Shown: positions 1 through 11,882, counted from the first letter of the stretch. The stretch is 64,000 nt of DNA from Paraburkholderia lycopersici (GCF_900096975.1 NZ_FMYQ01000001.1:186001-250000), one strand, 5' to 3'. Notes: generated by a model not told the origin, from the letters alone. A program made the numbers and translations.

Positions 1-128
1 AAGTGCGCGAGCTTTTCGAGGAGCCACACGTCCTGCAGCATCACGGGGCCGCGCGGGCCGGCGGTGAGCGAGTTCTGGTTATCGACGACGGGCGCGCCGG
101 CTGCCGAAGTGAGAGTGCGGTCGGTCAT
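1..128 (-). CDS. katA: Monofunctional catalase, N-terminal fragment
   Basis: This is the first 42 codons of a haem catalase (2 H2O2 to O2 and 2 H2O); the rest lies left of the window. The reverse strand from the ATG at 126-128 reads [20 protein letters not shown] followed by [22 protein letters not shown]. The [12 protein letters not shown]...LQD...EKLAHF pattern is the characteristic N-terminal arm of clade 3 monofunctional catalases. OxyR is encoded just upstream on the same strand, with an AT-rich region holding an OxyR-like half-site between them, so peroxide induction is likely. Symbol katA is by family resemblance; a paralogue name cannot be excluded from a fragment. Confidence 0.85.
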   Translation of the reverse strand, partial: MTDRTLTSAAGAPVVDNQNSLTAGPRGPVMLQDVWLLEKLAH

Positions 129-520
129 GCTGGATTCCTTGTGTGCTGGTGAATTCGGAAATGCGGTGAACCTTGCGGCGAGACGGCTGGCCGTCAGGCA
201 GACAGCGCGCGATCGACGAGCAGCGAAAACGCCACACTGCGAAGACCCGAAACGGCGCGGGCAGGTGCGGTGGGCGCGGGGGTGGTCGGGACGTTGGTTT
301 GCATCGCTTCCTCCAGGGGTTTCCGGTTGGGTACGGTTGGAAGAAACTTTATCATTGACTATTGATATAGATAATTTGATTTATTTAATCTATCAAATAG
401 GCGCAGATTATTGGGGACGCAATCTAAATTGAAAACAGGCAAGCGCAGGCGAACGCCGGGCGAAGGGAGATGCGCGCCGCGCGTACTCACCACGCGCGAC
501 GCGAGGCACGGCGCAATACG
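129..520. other. oxyR-catalase intergenic region
   Basis: These 392 bases hold no convincing gene. The part nearest the catalase start (about 130-330) is GC-rich with nothing recognisable. The AT-rich island at 345-420 is the probable catalase promoter and OxyR-binding region. The stretch 420-520 is the 3' flank of oxyR, and no U-tract terminator was seen in it. Confidence 0.6.
361..400 (-). promoter_or_regulatory. Putative OxyR-binding region upstream of catalase
   Basis: On the minus strand GATAGATTAAATAAATC (378-394) matches 12 of the 16 defined positions of the OxyR half-operator GATAGGTTnAACCTATC as known from E. coli. An imperfect dyad TGATATAGAT...ATCTATCA spans 363-395. A second half-site at the expected spacing is poor. 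The position upstream of a catalase gene and downstream of oxyR supports the call; binding is inferred. Confidence 0.5.
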
Positions 521-1480
521 TCAGGCCGCCTCGGCAGGCGCCTCGATCTTCTTCACGCCGGGCAGATCGCAGGCGTGAATCGCATCGACGATCGCCTCGA
601 TCGCGGGCATGCGCGTGAAGCTCTTGCGCCACGCGAGCACCACGCGGCGATCGGGCACCGGCTCGTCGAACGGCACGTACGAAAGCAGCCCCGAATCGAC
701 GCCGCCCGCGTGCGGCTTCACCTCGGTCACCGACATGCGCGGCAGCACGGTGATGCCCACGCCGCTCGCGACCATATGGCGGATGGTCTCCAGCGACGAC
801 CCTTCGAAGGTTTTCTGGATGCCGTCGGCGTTCTGCGAGAAGCGCATGAGTTCCGGGCACACGCCCAGCACATGGTCGCGGAAGCAATGGCCACTGCCCA
901 GCAGCAGCATGGTTTCCTGCTTGAGGTCGTCCGGGTCGATCTTTGCGCGCTTCTCCCACGCGTGGCCCGAGGGCAGCGCCACGACGAACGGCTCATCATA
1001 GAGCGGCCGCATCGTGAGGCCGGTTTCCGGGAACGGCAACGCCATGATCGCCACGTCGATCTCGCCTTGCTTGAGCAGCTCGATCAGCTTGAGCGTGTAG
1101 TTCTCCTGCAGCATGAGCGGCATTTGCGGCACGCGCTTGATCATCTGCTTGACGAGCGTGGGCAGCAAATACGGCCCGATCGTGTAGATCACGCCGAGGC
1201 GCAGCGGCCCCACGAGCGGGTCCTTGCCCTGCTTGGCGATTTCCTTGATGGCGAGCGTCTGCTCGAGCACGCGCTGCGCCTGCGTCACGATCTGCTCACC
1301 GATGGGCGTCACGCTCACCTCGCTCGTGCCGCGCTCGAAAATCTGCACGTTCAGTTCGTCTTCGAGCTTCTTGATCGCGACCGAAAGCGTGGGCTGGCTC
1401 ACGAAGCAGGCTTCCGCGGCCCTTCCGAAGTGGCGCTCGCGGGCGACTGCGACAATGTATTTCAATTCAGTGAGCGTCAT
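521..1480 (-). CDS. oxyR: LysR-type peroxide sensor OxyR
   Basis: OxyR is a tetrameric LysR-family activator that senses H2O2 through a reversible disulfide and induces catalase, peroxidase and related genes. The N-terminus (residues 1-60) is the winged helix-turn-helix with AACFVSQPTLSVAIKKLEDEL-type sequence, and the C-terminus is the LysR substrate domain. The start MTLTELKYIV is preferred over an in-frame ATG five codons upstream: with it the redox cysteines in SGHCFRDH and VCPEL fall at residues 199 and 208, exactly the E. coli OxyR numbering. It lies downstream of recG on the same strand (gap about 150 bp) and upstream of a catalase gene. The recG-oxyR pairing is common in proteobacteria. 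Confidence 0.96.
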   Translation of the reverse strand: MTLTELKYIVAVARERHFGRAAEACFVSQPTLSVAIKKLEDELNVQIFERGTSEVSVTPIGEQIVTQAQRVLEQTLAIKEIAKQGKDPLVGPLRLGVIYTIGPYLLPTLVKQMIKRVPQMPLMLQENYTLKLIELLKQGEIDVAIMALPFPETGLTMRPLYDEPFVVALPSGHAWEKRAKIDPDDLKQETMLLLGSGHCFRDHVLGVCPELMRFSQNADGIQKTFEGSSLETIRHMVASGVGITVLPRMSVTEVKPHAGGVDSGLLSYVPFDEPVPDRRVVLAWRKSFTRMPAIEAIVDAIHACDLPGVKKIEAPAEAA

Positions 1481-1508
1481 TGGGGGACCAATCAAGAAAG
1501 GTGAATCA

Positions 1509-1531
1509 ATAGTTTGTACTTATACACCTAT
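1509..1531 (-). promoter_or_regulatory. Possible OxyR autoregulatory element
   Basis: An ATAG...CTAT dyad with a 15-bp spacer lies about 30 bp upstream of the oxyR start in an AT-rich patch. LysR regulators commonly bind their own promoter. The spacing does not match the canonical OxyR half-site (ATAG-N7-CTAT), so this is only a weak candidate. Confidence 0.25.
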
Positions 1532-1627
1532 GGCGGCGATTCGCCAATAATCAACGCCCCTATGCGGGGCGGGATCACGAAAGAGTCGGACGGCGCGGGC
1601 GCGCGCAGGTTCCCCGAACTGGTCGGC

Positions 1628-3928
1628 TTACGCCTTCAGATACTGCTCGCGGGCGCCGAGCCAGCGATTCAGATGCTGCGCGACGACGTGCGGAAACTCG
1701 TGCAGCAGGCGCTCGGCTGCGCCCCGCGCAGGCTCGATCAGCCATTCGTCGTTTTCGAGGCTCGCGAAGCGCAGCATCGCCGCGCCAGATTGACGCGCCC
1801 CGAGAAACTCGCCGGGACCGCGGATTTCGAGGTCCCGGCGCGCGATCTCGAAGCCGTCGGTGGTCTCGCGCATGGTTTGCAGGCGCGCGCGGCCGGTTTG
1901 CGACAGCGGCCCCGTGTAGAGCAGCACGCACACCGAGGCCGCGCTGCCCCGCCCCACGCGCCCGCGCAACTGGTGAAGCTGCGCGAGGCCGAAACGCTCC
2001 GCGTGCTCGATCACCATCAGCGAGGCGTTGGGCACGTCCACGCCCACTTCGATCACCGTTGTCGCTACCAGCAACTGCACTTCGTTGCGCGAGAACGCGT
2101 CCATCACCGCAGCCTTGTCCGCCGATGCAAGGCGGCCATGCACGAGTCCCACGGCGAGCTCGGGCAGCGCGGCAACGAGCGTTTCGTAGGTCTCGACAGC
2201 CGTTTGCAATTGCAGCGTCTCGCTTTCCTCGATGAGCGGACATACCCAGTACACCTGACGACCCGTGAGCGCCGCCGCACGCACGCGCGCGATCACTTCC
2301 TCGCGCCGCGCGTCGGAAACGAGCTTGGTGAGGATCGGCGTGCGGCCGGGCGGCAGTTCGTCGATGGTGGAGACGTCGAGGTCCGCGTAATACGTCATGG
2401 CGAGCGTGCGCGGGATCGGTGTGGCCGACATCATCAGTTGATGCGGCTGGAACTCGCGCGCCGCGGCGTCGGGCGACTGCGCCGGCGAACGCGCGTTCTG
2501 CGCCTTGGCGCGCAGCGCGAGCCGCTGCTCGACGCCGAAGCGATGCTGTTCGTCGACGATCACGAGGCCGAGGCGGGCGAATTCCACGGCGTCCTGAATG
2601 ATCGCGTGCGTGCCGATCACGAGCTGCGCCGTGCCGAGCGCCGCCGCTTCGAGCGCCGCGCGCTTTTCCTTCGCCTTGAGGCTGCCCGCAAGCCACGCGA
2701 CCTGCACGCCGAGCGGTTCGAGCCAGCCGCGCAGCTTGCGCGCATGCTGTTCCGCGAGAATTTCGGTGGGCGCCATGAGCGCCGCCTGGTAGCCGGCGTC
2801 GATGGCCTGCGCGGCGGCGAGCGCCGCCACCACGGTCTTGCCGCTGCCGACGTCGCCTTGCAGGAGGCGCTGCATCGGGTGCGGCTGTTCGAGGTCGTGA
2901 GCGATTTCGCCGATCACGCGCTCCTGCGCGCCTGTCAGCGTGAACGGGAGCGCGCCGCGCAGGCGCGCGAGCAGCGTCTCGTCGCTCTTGCGGCCCGCGA
3001 CGTGGCGCGCCATCGCGGGCGCCGCGCGCGTGCGCCGCTCCTCATGTGCGCGCTTGAGGGACAGTTGTTGCGCGAGCAGCTCCTCGAACTTGATGCGCGT
3101 CCAGGCGGGATGCGTGCCGTCGATGAGTTCGTGCTCGTCGGCATTCACTGGCGGATGGTGCAGCGTCTTCACCGCGTCCATCAGCGGCGGCAAATCGAGC
3201 GGCGCCATGAACTTGCGCGCCACGGCTTCCGGCAGCAACTCGGGCAGCGAGGCGCGGGCCAGCGCGTTGTCGATCGCCTTGCGCAGATACGCCTGGCTCA
3301 CGCCCGCCGTGGACGGATAGACCGGCGTGAGCGCCTGCGGCAGCGGCGCGCCGCCTTCCACGACCTTCACCGCCGGGTGCACCATCTCCAGGCCAAAGAA
3401 GCCACCGCGCACGTCGCCGCGCACGCGCAGACGCTTGCCGATCGCCATCTGCGCGACCTGCGAGCCGTAGAAGTTCAGGAAGCGCAGGTGCAGTTCGCCG
3501 CCGCCCGCCTGATCCGGGTCGCGCAGCTTCACCACCAGTTGACGACGCGGCCGGTACGCGACCTCGTTGTCGAACACCACGCCTTCGGTTTGGGCGACGC
3601 CGCCTGGCAGCAATTCGCCGATGGGCGTGAGCGTGGTTTCGTCCTCGTAGCGCATCGGCAGGTGCAGCACGAGGTCGATGTCGCGCGTGAGGCCGAGCTT
3701 GGCGAGGCGGTCGGCGGTCCTGGCGAGTTTGGGCTTCTCCCTGGCCGTCGATTGATCGGCAGCCTTGTCCGCGGACTTCCTGCTCGCGCGCTTGCGCGCC
3801 GGCGACGCGGCCTGTGCAGCCGCCTCCGGCTGCCGCGCTCCGGCGCCGGCCTCGGGCGTGCCCGCATCGTCGCGCGCTTCGCTCGCGGAATCGGGTTCGG
3901 GCATCAATCGGCTAACGGAAGGGGGCAT
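1628..3928 (-). CDS. recG: ATP-dependent DNA helicase RecG
   Basis: RecG remodels stalled replication forks and branch-migrates Holliday junctions. The 766-residue product shows an N-terminal wedge (OB) domain and then two helicase lobes: Walker A GDVGSGKT, motif II DEQH (in VDEQHRFGVEQR), MSATPIPRT (motif III), and QLRGRVGRG (motif VI). The first ~80 residues are an Ala/Lys-rich disordered extension before the conserved RTADRLAKLGL. Start choice is uncertain: 3928 (MPPSVSRLM) and 3904 (MPEPDSA) are both possible, and neither has a strong ribosome-binding site. The longer reading frame upstream is unlikely to be coding. oxyR follows on the same strand. Confidence 0.95.
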   Translation of the reverse strand: MPPSVSRLMPEPDSASEARDDAGTPEAGAGARQPEAAAQAASPARKRASRKSADKAADQSTAREKPKLARTADRLAKLGLTRDIDLVLHLPMRYEDETTLTPIGELLPGGVAQTEGVVFDNEVAYRPRRQLVVKLRDPDQAGGGELHLRFLNFYGSQVAQMAIGKRLRVRGDVRGGFFGLEMVHPAVKVVEGGAPLPQALTPVYPSTAGVSQAYLRKAIDNALARASLPELLPEAVARKFMAPLDLPPLMDAVKTLHHPPVNADEHELIDGTHPAWTRIKFEELLAQQLSLKRAHEERRTRAAPAMARHVAGRKSDETLLARLRGALPFTLTGAQERVIGEIAHDLEQPHPMQRLLQGDVGSGKTVVAALAAAQAIDAGYQAALMAPTEILAEQHARKLRGWLEPLGVQVAWLAGSLKAKEKRAALEAAALGTAQLVIGTHAIIQDAVEFARLGLVIVDEQHRFGVEQRLALRAKAQNARSPAQSPDAAAREFQPHQLMMSATPIPRTLAMTYYADLDVSTIDELPPGRTPILTKLVSDARREEVIARVRAAALTGRQVYWVCPLIEESETLQLQTAVETYETLVAALPELAVGLVHGRLASADKAAVMDAFSRNEVQLLVATTVIEVGVDVPNASLMVIEHAERFGLAQLHQLRGRVGRGSAASVCVLLYTGPLSQTGRARLQTMRETTDGFEIARRDLEIRGPGEFLGARQSGAAMLRFASLENDEWLIEPARGAAERLLHEFPHVVAQHLNRWLGAREQYLKA

Positions 3929-4165
3929 GGGCAGCTTCGCAAGTACAATATCGGCTTTCCGGCATGGCGCGGCGCATAGGGCGCGACTGCGTCCGCCGTC
4001 GGGCATGCCGCGCGCATCGCCAACGTGCATGTCCCGCAATCATAGCTTGCCCGCCATGCGCGGGCGGGCATCGCAGCCGCTTTTGGGGTGCAACCGTTCC
4101 ACGGTCCGGCTCCACGAAGCCGCCGCGCGCCGGGCCTCCGGCGCATTTCCATTTCATCAGGCCGC

Positions 4166-6506
<2,341 letters not shown>

Positions 6507-6736
6507 AGCCGCCCGCGAGACTTTACAATCGCCTTTCGCGACGACGGTGCAAACCTGGCGCACCTTCCGCGCAGCGTCCCGTCGAGCCGCCCCCGGTTTT
6601 CGCGCGCGCACGCCGCGCGGGGCGCGATTCGACATAAGCGCTTGATAGGAAAGCCTATTTTGCGTCATCGTCGCGGAGAATGCCGGTGGTAGAATAACCG
6701 GCTCGCTTTTTGATCGTATAACCCGGAGAGACCAAC

Positions 6737-7066
6737 GTGTCGTTCATTTCCAATGCCTTCGCGCAAGGCGGTGCAGCAGGCGGTGCCGAATCGAGCCTCA
6801 TGAGCTTCCTGCCGCTCATCCTGATGTTCGCCGTGCTTTACTTCATCATGATCCGCCCGCAGATGAAGCGTCAGAAGGAACATCGCAACATGCTCGCGGC
6901 CATGGCCAAGGGCGACGAAGTGATCACGAGCGGCGGCATCGTCGGCAAGGTGACGAAGGTCAGCGAAGCCTACGTGGGCGTCGAAATCGCCGATGGCACG
7001 GAAATCACCGTGCAGAAGTCGTCGGTCTCGACCATCCTGCCGAAGGGCACGATCAAGTCGCTGTAA
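6737..7066 (+). CDS. yajC: Preprotein translocase accessory subunit YajC
   Basis: YajC is a small single-pass inner-membrane protein that associates with SecDF in the Sec translocon. The 109-residue product has one hydrophobic helix (residues about 22-40, FLPLILMFAVLYFIMI) followed by RPQMKRQKEHRNMLAAMAKGDEVITSGGIVGKV, the family signature. The start codon is GTG, supported by CGGAGAG a few bases upstream. secD and secF follow, the classical order. Confidence 0.96.
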   Translation: MSFISNAFAQGGAAGGAESSLMSFLPLILMFAVLYFIMIRPQMKRQKEHRNMLAAMAKGDEVITSGGIVGKVTKVSEAYVGVEIADGTEITVQKSSVSTILPKGTIKSL

Positions 7067-7237
7067 GGCTTCGCCAAGCGAACCCTCCAGGCCGTTGCCT
7101 CCGAACGAACGGCCTCGCGCATCCGGCCCGCCCTCGCCAGCCCCTGACCAAAGAGCGTCAATGCAGGAACGTCACGCAGGCCCGGCCGGACGCGCGCGCA
7201 TCGCGGAGGCCATTCCCCTCCCCCGTTGGGTCAACCA

Positions 7238-9283
7238 ATGAACCGTTATCCCCTCTGGAAATATGTCGTGATGCTGGTGGCGCTCGTCATCGGCCTCGTG
7301 TACACATTGCCCAATTTCTTCGGCGAAGCGCCCGCGGTCCAGGTGTCGAGCGGCAAAGCCACCGTCAGGCTCGATTCGGGCACGCTCGCGCAGGTCGAAG
7401 CCGCGCTGGCGGCGGCCGGCATCAAGGCGACCGACGTCACGTTCGACAACTCGTCGATGAACGCGAACATCCGCGTGCGCGTCGCCGACACGGACACGCA
7501 GCTGCGCCTGAAAGACGCGCTCAACAAGGCGCTGAACGCCGACCTGAACGATCCGCAGTACATCGTCGCGCTGAACCTGCAGAGCGCCTCGCCGCGCTGG
7601 CTCACGTCGCTGCACGCGCTGCCGATGTACCTCGGCCTCGACCTGCGCGGCGGCGTGCACTTCCTGCTTCAGGTCGACATGAACGGCGCGCTCAACAAGA
7701 AGCTCGACTCCGACGCGTCCGACGTGCGCACGCTCCTGCGCGACAAGAACATCCGCGACGGCGGCGTGAACCGCGTCGACCAGTCGGTGGTCGTCAACTT
7801 CGCCGACGCCGGCGTGGCCGAGCAGGCGCGCAAGGTCCTCGCGGGCTCGGGCGGCATCACCGAGCTGCAGTGGGCCACGCAAAACAATCCTGAAGGCGGC
7901 GTGCAGCTCGTCGGCACGTTTGCGCCGGCCGTGAAAACGGCGGTGCAGCAAGCCGCGCTCAAGCAGAACATCCAGACGCTGCACAATCGCGTGAACGAGC
8001 TCGGCGTGGCCGAGCCCGTGATCCAGCAGCAAGGCGACGACCGCATCGTGGTCGAGCTGCCGGGCGTGCAGGACACCGCGAAGGCGAAGGACATCATCGG
8101 CCGCACGGCGACGCTCGAAGCGCGCCTCGCCGACCCGATGGGTCTGCATCCGGACCCGAACGCGCCGGTGCCGCCGGGCGACGAGCTCTTCACGCAAGGC
8201 AACGCCGCGCCGGTGCTGCTGCGCAAGCAGGTGATCTTCACGGGCGACCGCATCATCGACGCCTCGGCGGGCTTCGACGAGCATCAGCGTCCGTCGGTCA
8301 ACATCCGTCTCGATTCGGCGGGCGGCCGCGCGGTGCGCGCCGTCTCGCGCGACAACATCGGCAAGCCGATGGCGATGGTGCTGTTCGAGAAGGGCAAGGG
8401 CGAAGTGCTGACGGTGGCGACCATCCAGTCGGAACTCGGCGACCGCTTCCAGATCACGGGCCAGCCCACGCCGCAGGCCGCCGCCGACCTCGCGCTGCTG
8501 CTGCGCGCGGGCTCGCTCGCCGCGCCGATGGAGATCATCGAGGAACGCACGGTCGGCCCGAGCCTTGGCGCGGACAACATCCGCAAGGGTTTCGACTCGG
8601 TGATCTACGGTTTCGCCGCGATCGCCGTGTTCATGATCGCGTACTACATGCTGTTCGGCATGATCTCGATGATCGGCCTCTCGGTGAACCTGCTGCTGCT
8701 CGTGGCGGTGCTCTCGATGCTGCAGGCCACGCTCACGCTGCCCGGCATCGCGGCCATCGCGCTGGCGCTCGGCATGGCGATCGACGCGAACGTGCTCATC
8801 AACGAGCGCGTGCGCGAAGAGCTGCGCCACGGCGCGCCGCCCCAACTGGCCATCCAGAACGGCTATGCGCACGCCTGGGCGACCATTCTCGACTCGAACG
8901 TGACCACGCTCATCGCCGGTCTCGCGCTGCTCGCGTTCGGCTCGGGCCCGGTGCGCGGCTTCGCGATCGTGCACTGTATCGGCATTCTCACGTCGATGTT
9001 CTCGGCCGTCTTCTTCTCGCGCGGTCTCGTGAACCTCTGGTACGGCGGCAAGAAGAAGCTCAAGTCGCTCGCGGTGGGCCAGGTGTGGCGTCCGGAGCCG
9101 GAAACGGGCGCGCCCGCCCTTGCCGGCGCCGACGCGGGCACCGACACAGGCCGCGCCGTCGCCGGCGCGTCGAAGCGCGAACCGGCGAAGGCCGGCGCCA
9201 AGGGCGCCGCGCGCGCCAAGCCGGTCGTGCGCCGACGCAACGCCTCGAACGGCTCCGGCAACAACACCGGCTCGTCCCGCTGA
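7238..9283 (+). CDS. secD: Protein translocase subunit SecD
   Basis: SecD, with SecF, is an RND-type membrane protein that uses the proton gradient to complete export of preproteins from SecYEG. This 681-residue protein has a first TM helix at residues 7-25, the DLRGGVHFLLQVD motif, a large periplasmic domain, and five C-terminal TM helices including ALGMAIDANVLINERVREEL (D in TM4, characteristic of SecD). The C-terminus carries an Ala/Lys-rich disordered tail of about 70 residues. The ATG at 7238 (MNRYPLWKYVV) is the family start; a TTG four codons upstream is less likely. secF follows 15 bp later. Confidence 0.96.
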   Translation: MNRYPLWKYVVMLVALVIGLVYTLPNFFGEAPAVQVSSGKATVRLDSGTLAQVEAALAAAGIKATDVTFDNSSMNANIRVRVADTDTQLRLKDALNKALNADLNDPQYIVALNLQSASPRWLTSLHALPMYLGLDLRGGVHFLLQVDMNGALNKKLDSDASDVRTLLRDKNIRDGGVNRVDQSVVVNFADAGVAEQARKVLAGSGGITELQWATQNNPEGGVQLVGTFAPAVKTAVQQAALKQNIQTLHNRVNELGVAEPVIQQQGDDRIVVELPGVQDTAKAKDIIGRTATLEARLADPMGLHPDPNAPVPPGDELFTQGNAAPVLLRKQVIFTGDRIIDASAGFDEHQRPSVNIRLDSAGGRAVRAVSRDNIGKPMAMVLFEKGKGEVLTVATIQSELGDRFQITGQPTPQAAADLALLLRAGSLAAPMEIIEERTVGPSLGADNIRKGFDSVIYGFAAIAVFMIAYYMLFGMISMIGLSVNLLLLVAVLSMLQATLTLPGIAAIALALGMAIDANVLINERVREELRHGAPPQLAIQNGYAHAWATILDSNVTTLIAGLALLAFGSGPVRGFAIVHCIGILTSMFSAVFFSRGLVNLWYGGKKKLKSLAVGQVWRPEPETGAPALAGADAGTDTGRAVAGASKREPAKAGAKGAARAKPVVRRRNASNGSGNNTGSSR

Positions 9284-9298
9284 TACGGAGTCAAGAAA

Positions 9299-10249
9299 AT
9301 GGAATTTTTCCGCATCCGCAAAGACATCCCCTTCATGAAGCACGCGTTGATCTTCAACGCGATCTCGTTCATCACCTTCGTGGCGGCGGTGTTCTTTCTC
9401 TTTCACCGTGGCTTGCATCTGTCGATCGAGTTCACGGGCGGCACGGTCATCGAAGTGCAGTATCCGCAGGCGGTGCCGCTCGAACCGGTCCGCGACTCGC
9501 TCGCGAAGATGGGCTACGGCGACGCCCAGGTGCAGAACTTCGGCACCTCGCGCGACGTGCTGATCCGCCTGCCGCTCAAAACCGGCCTCTCCTCGGCGCA
9601 GCAAAGCGACCAGGTGATGTCCACGCTCAAGACGGCCAACCCGCAGGTGCAGTTGCAGCGCGTGGAGTTCGTCGGCCCGCAGGTCGGCAAGGAACTCGCC
9701 ACCGACGGCCTGCTCGCGCTCGCCTGCGTGGTGGCGGGCATCGTCATCTATCTGTCGTTCCGCTTCGAATGGAAGTACGCGGTGGCCGGCGTGATCGCGA
9801 ACCTGCACGACGTCGTGATCATCCTCGGCTTCTTCGCGTTCTTCCAGTGGGAGTTCTCGCTTTCGGTGCTGGCGGCGGTGCTCGCCGTGCTCGGCTACTC
9901 GGTGAACGAATCCGTGGTTATCTTCGACCGGATCCGCGAGACCTTCCGCCGCGAGCGCAAGATGAGCGTCACCGAAGTCATCAACCACGCGATCACGAGC
10001 ACCATGTCGCGGACCATCATTACCCACGGCTGCACGCAAATGATGGTGCTTTCGATGTTCGTCTTCGGCGGCCCGACGCTGCACTACTTCGCGCTGGCGC
10101 TGACGGTGGGTATCCTCTTCGGCATCTATTCGTCGGTGTTCGTCGCGGCGGCGCTCGCGATGTGGCTCGGCGTGAAGCGCGAGGATCTCGTGAAGGACAA
10201 GAAGGAAAAGTTCGATCCGAACGATCCGAACGCGGGCGCGCAGGTGTAA
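9299..10249 (+). CDS. secF: Protein translocase subunit SecF
   Basis: SecF is the smaller partner of SecD in the inner membrane. The 316-residue protein starts MEFFRIRKDIPFMKHALIFN, has a first TM at about 20-38, the family motif SIEFTGGTVIEVQYP, a periplasmic loop, and a block of TM helices with NESVVIFDRIRE and STMSRTIITHG, the SecF hallmark sequences. It is the last gene of yajC-secD-secF and is followed 21 bp later by a strong hairpin terminator. Confidence 0.97.
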   Translation: MEFFRIRKDIPFMKHALIFNAISFITFVAAVFFLFHRGLHLSIEFTGGTVIEVQYPQAVPLEPVRDSLAKMGYGDAQVQNFGTSRDVLIRLPLKTGLSSAQQSDQVMSTLKTANPQVQLQRVEFVGPQVGKELATDGLLALACVVAGIVIYLSFRFEWKYAVAGVIANLHDVVIILGFFAFFQWEFSLSVLAAVLAVLGYSVNESVVIFDRIRETFRRERKMSVTEVINHAITSTMSRTIITHGCTQMMVLSMFVFGGPTLHYFALALTVGILFGIYSSVFVAAALAMWLGVKREDLVKDKKEKFDPNDPNAGAQV

Positions 10250-10261
10250 GCGCCTTCTCGA

Positions 10262-10299
10262 ACAAAAAAAGCCGGTTCTCGCGAACCGGCTTTTTTTTG
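10262..10299. terminator. Bidirectional terminator, secF / yceI
   Basis: Stem GCCGGTT / AACCGGC with a six-base loop (10271-10290), flanked by a run of A on the left and eight T on the right. It can end transcription from secF (+) and from the convergent YceI gene (-). Confidence 0.92.
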
Positions 10300-10328
10300 C
10301 GCGCGCAACGGCTTTCGCCGCGCCGTCG

Positions 10329-10910
10329 CTACTGCTTGATGCCTTCGGCCTGAATGTGCAGCGTGGTCTTCATCTTGAAGCCGTACTTCTTGCCCATGTC
10401 CATGCCGAAGTCGTCGCGGTTGAATTCGGCCTCGGCTTCCACGCCGCACACCTCGCGCTTGAGCATCGGGTGCTGCATGCATCTGAACGACTCGATCTCG
10501 AGCTTGAGCGGCCGCGTCACGCCGCGCAGCGTGAAGTCGCCGATGACCTCTTTGGGCGTGTCGCCGTCGAAGACGATGCGCGTGCCCTTGTAGGCGGCCG
10601 TGGGGTATTTCGCGACGTCGAAGAACTCGTCGCCGAGAAGATGCTTGTCGAGCTGCGGATTGCCGGTCTGCACGGAGGCCGGGTCGATCGTCACGTCCAC
10701 CTTGCCGGTCTTCGCCGCCCGGTCGAGCGTGACCGTGCCCGTGGTCTTCGTGAACTTGCCGCGCCACGTGGAAAGGCCGCCGAAATGGTCGGCCTCGAAG
10801 CTCGGAAAGGTGTGGTTCGGATCGAGCTGGTAAGTATCGGCGGCATGCGCCAGATGGACGGCCAACGACACCGCGACGGATCCTGCGGCCATCAACACGA
10901 ACTTGTTCAA
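10329..10910 (-). CDS. YceI-family periplasmic protein (second of pair)
   Basis: YceI proteins are small periplasmic lipocalin-like beta barrels that bind long isoprenoids such as polyprenyl-pyrophosphate or quinone precursors. The 193-residue product has a Sec signal peptide ([23 protein letters not shown], cleaved before ADTYQL) and the domain signature [18 protein letters not shown]...[15 protein letters not shown], ending with a [12 protein letters not shown] block. Two cysteines (FRCMQHP, REVCGVE) could form a disulfide. It lies 24 bp downstream of a paralogue, so the two are probably an operon. The cytochrome b561 gene that often accompanies such pairs is not present here. Confidence 0.92.
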   Translation of the reverse strand: MNKFVLMAAGSVAVSLAVHLAHAADTYQLDPNHTFPSFEADHFGGLSTWRGKFTKTTGTVTLDRAAKTGKVDVTIDPASVQTGNPQLDKHLLGDEFFDVAKYPTAAYKGTRIVFDGDTPKEVIGDFTLRGVTRPLKLEIESFRCMQHPMLKREVCGVEAEAEFNRDDFGMDMGKKYGFKMKTTLHIQAEGIKQ

Positions 10911-10934
10911 GGGCGTCTCCTGAAAGCCGTCGAT

Positions 10935-11534
10935 CTACTTGTGCGCGACGACGATGTGAAATTTGATCAGCACTTCGTCGGCCACGATCGAGGTGTCCTT
11001 CCATTCGCCGGTGCCGATATTGAAGACGAGGCGGTGAATGGGGAGCGTGCCGTCGAAGGTCTGCGTCGCGCCCTGCTGCGTGAGCACGACAGGCACCGCC
11101 ACGCTCTCGGTATGCCCCTTGATCGTCAGGTTGCCGTTCACGCGGTACTGGTTCGGCGCGGTCGGCACGATCGAGGTCGAGGCGAAGGCCGCCTGGGGAA
11201 ACGCCTTCGCATCGAACCACTCGGGCCCGCGCACCGAGTCATTGTAGGTTGCGTCGCCCAGATCGTAGCTCGTCGTGTCGACCGTGATCCGCGCGCTGCC
11301 GGCCGCCGGCTTCGCCGGATCGAAGTCGATCTGCGCGCCGAACTTCGTGAAGCTGCCCTGCACCGGCACGTTCATCTGGCGGGAAATGGCGACGATCGTG
11401 CTCTTCGCCGCGTCGAGCTGCGCGTGGGCGGCGCCGCCCGCCAGCAGCGCCGCGGCCCCGGCAGTCCAGAGAGCCGCAGCCCCGACGGCCGCGCGCCGTC
11501 GATAAAAACGGACCCGCACCGACAATGCTTTCAT
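10935..11534 (-). CDS. YceI-family periplasmic protein (first of pair)
   Basis: A second YceI-domain protein, 199 residues. The N-terminus is a long signal peptide (positively charged RVRFYRRR, hydrophobic Ala-rich stretch, cleavage probably after GGAAHA). The mature part reads QLDAAKSTIVAISRQMNVPVQGSFTKFGAQIDFDP and later NLTIKGHTESVAVPV, the usual YceI strands. Sequence similarity to its neighbour is modest, so this is an old duplication. The gene is first in a two-gene operon. The specific ligand cannot be told from sequence. Confidence 0.9.
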   Translation of the reverse strand: MKALSVRVRFYRRRAAVGAAALWTAGAAALLAGGAAHAQLDAAKSTIVAISRQMNVPVQGSFTKFGAQIDFDPAKPAAGSARITVDTTSYDLGDATYNDSVRGPEWFDAKAFPQAAFASTSIVPTAPNQYRVNGNLTIKGHTESVAVPVVLTQQGATQTFDGTLPIHRLVFNIGTGEWKDTSIVADEVLIKFHIVVAHK

Positions 11535-11882
11535 GATCGTCTCGCTCTGGTTTCGTAGTTCGTCGCTGCGCAGATTCGCCGCGGCCGCGTTTCACGGCCC
11601 TCCGGCTCCCATGCCCCGAAAGATAATCCAAAACGGGCGACAGCAAACATCCGGCGGCAAGGGCCGGGCCGCTGCCGCGCTCGCATTCACGATTTGCGCA
11701 AACGTGGCACACTCGCAGCCCGTTCGTCGTGCGACGCGCGCGCCCTCGCGGCGCCTCCTGGCCCGTTCCGTCACGCCGCCGGGCCGTTTGGTAACATGGC
11801 GCAAGGCGCAGCCCCGCATCTTGCGGCAGGCGCGCCAGCGCCGCACGTTTTCCGTTCACGTCGTTTTGCGTCATCTGCCCGC
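11535..11882. other. Divergent gap between yceI pair and pqiA1
   Basis: These 348 bases must carry the promoters of both divergent operons. I see short AT-rich patches (about 11620-11640 and the GGTAACAT at 11791-11798) but no pair of -35/-10 boxes I would defend, no inverted repeat longer than six and no coding potential. Confidence 0.5.

Noticed and set aside
1509..1531. Full OxyR site before oxyR
   Set aside because: Spacing of ATAG and CTAT does not fit the half-site pattern; kept only as a weak regulatory feature.
1514..3979. 821-codon plus-strand open frame opposite recG
   Set aside because: It is antisense to a complete RecG with all helicase motifs; His/Arg/Ala-rich composition is typical of shadow frames in GC-rich DNA.
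7172..10084. 970-codon minus-strand frame opposite secD-secF
   Set aside because: Runs across two conserved genes and their gap; composition (Arg, His, Asp, Glu) and no domain indicate a shadow.
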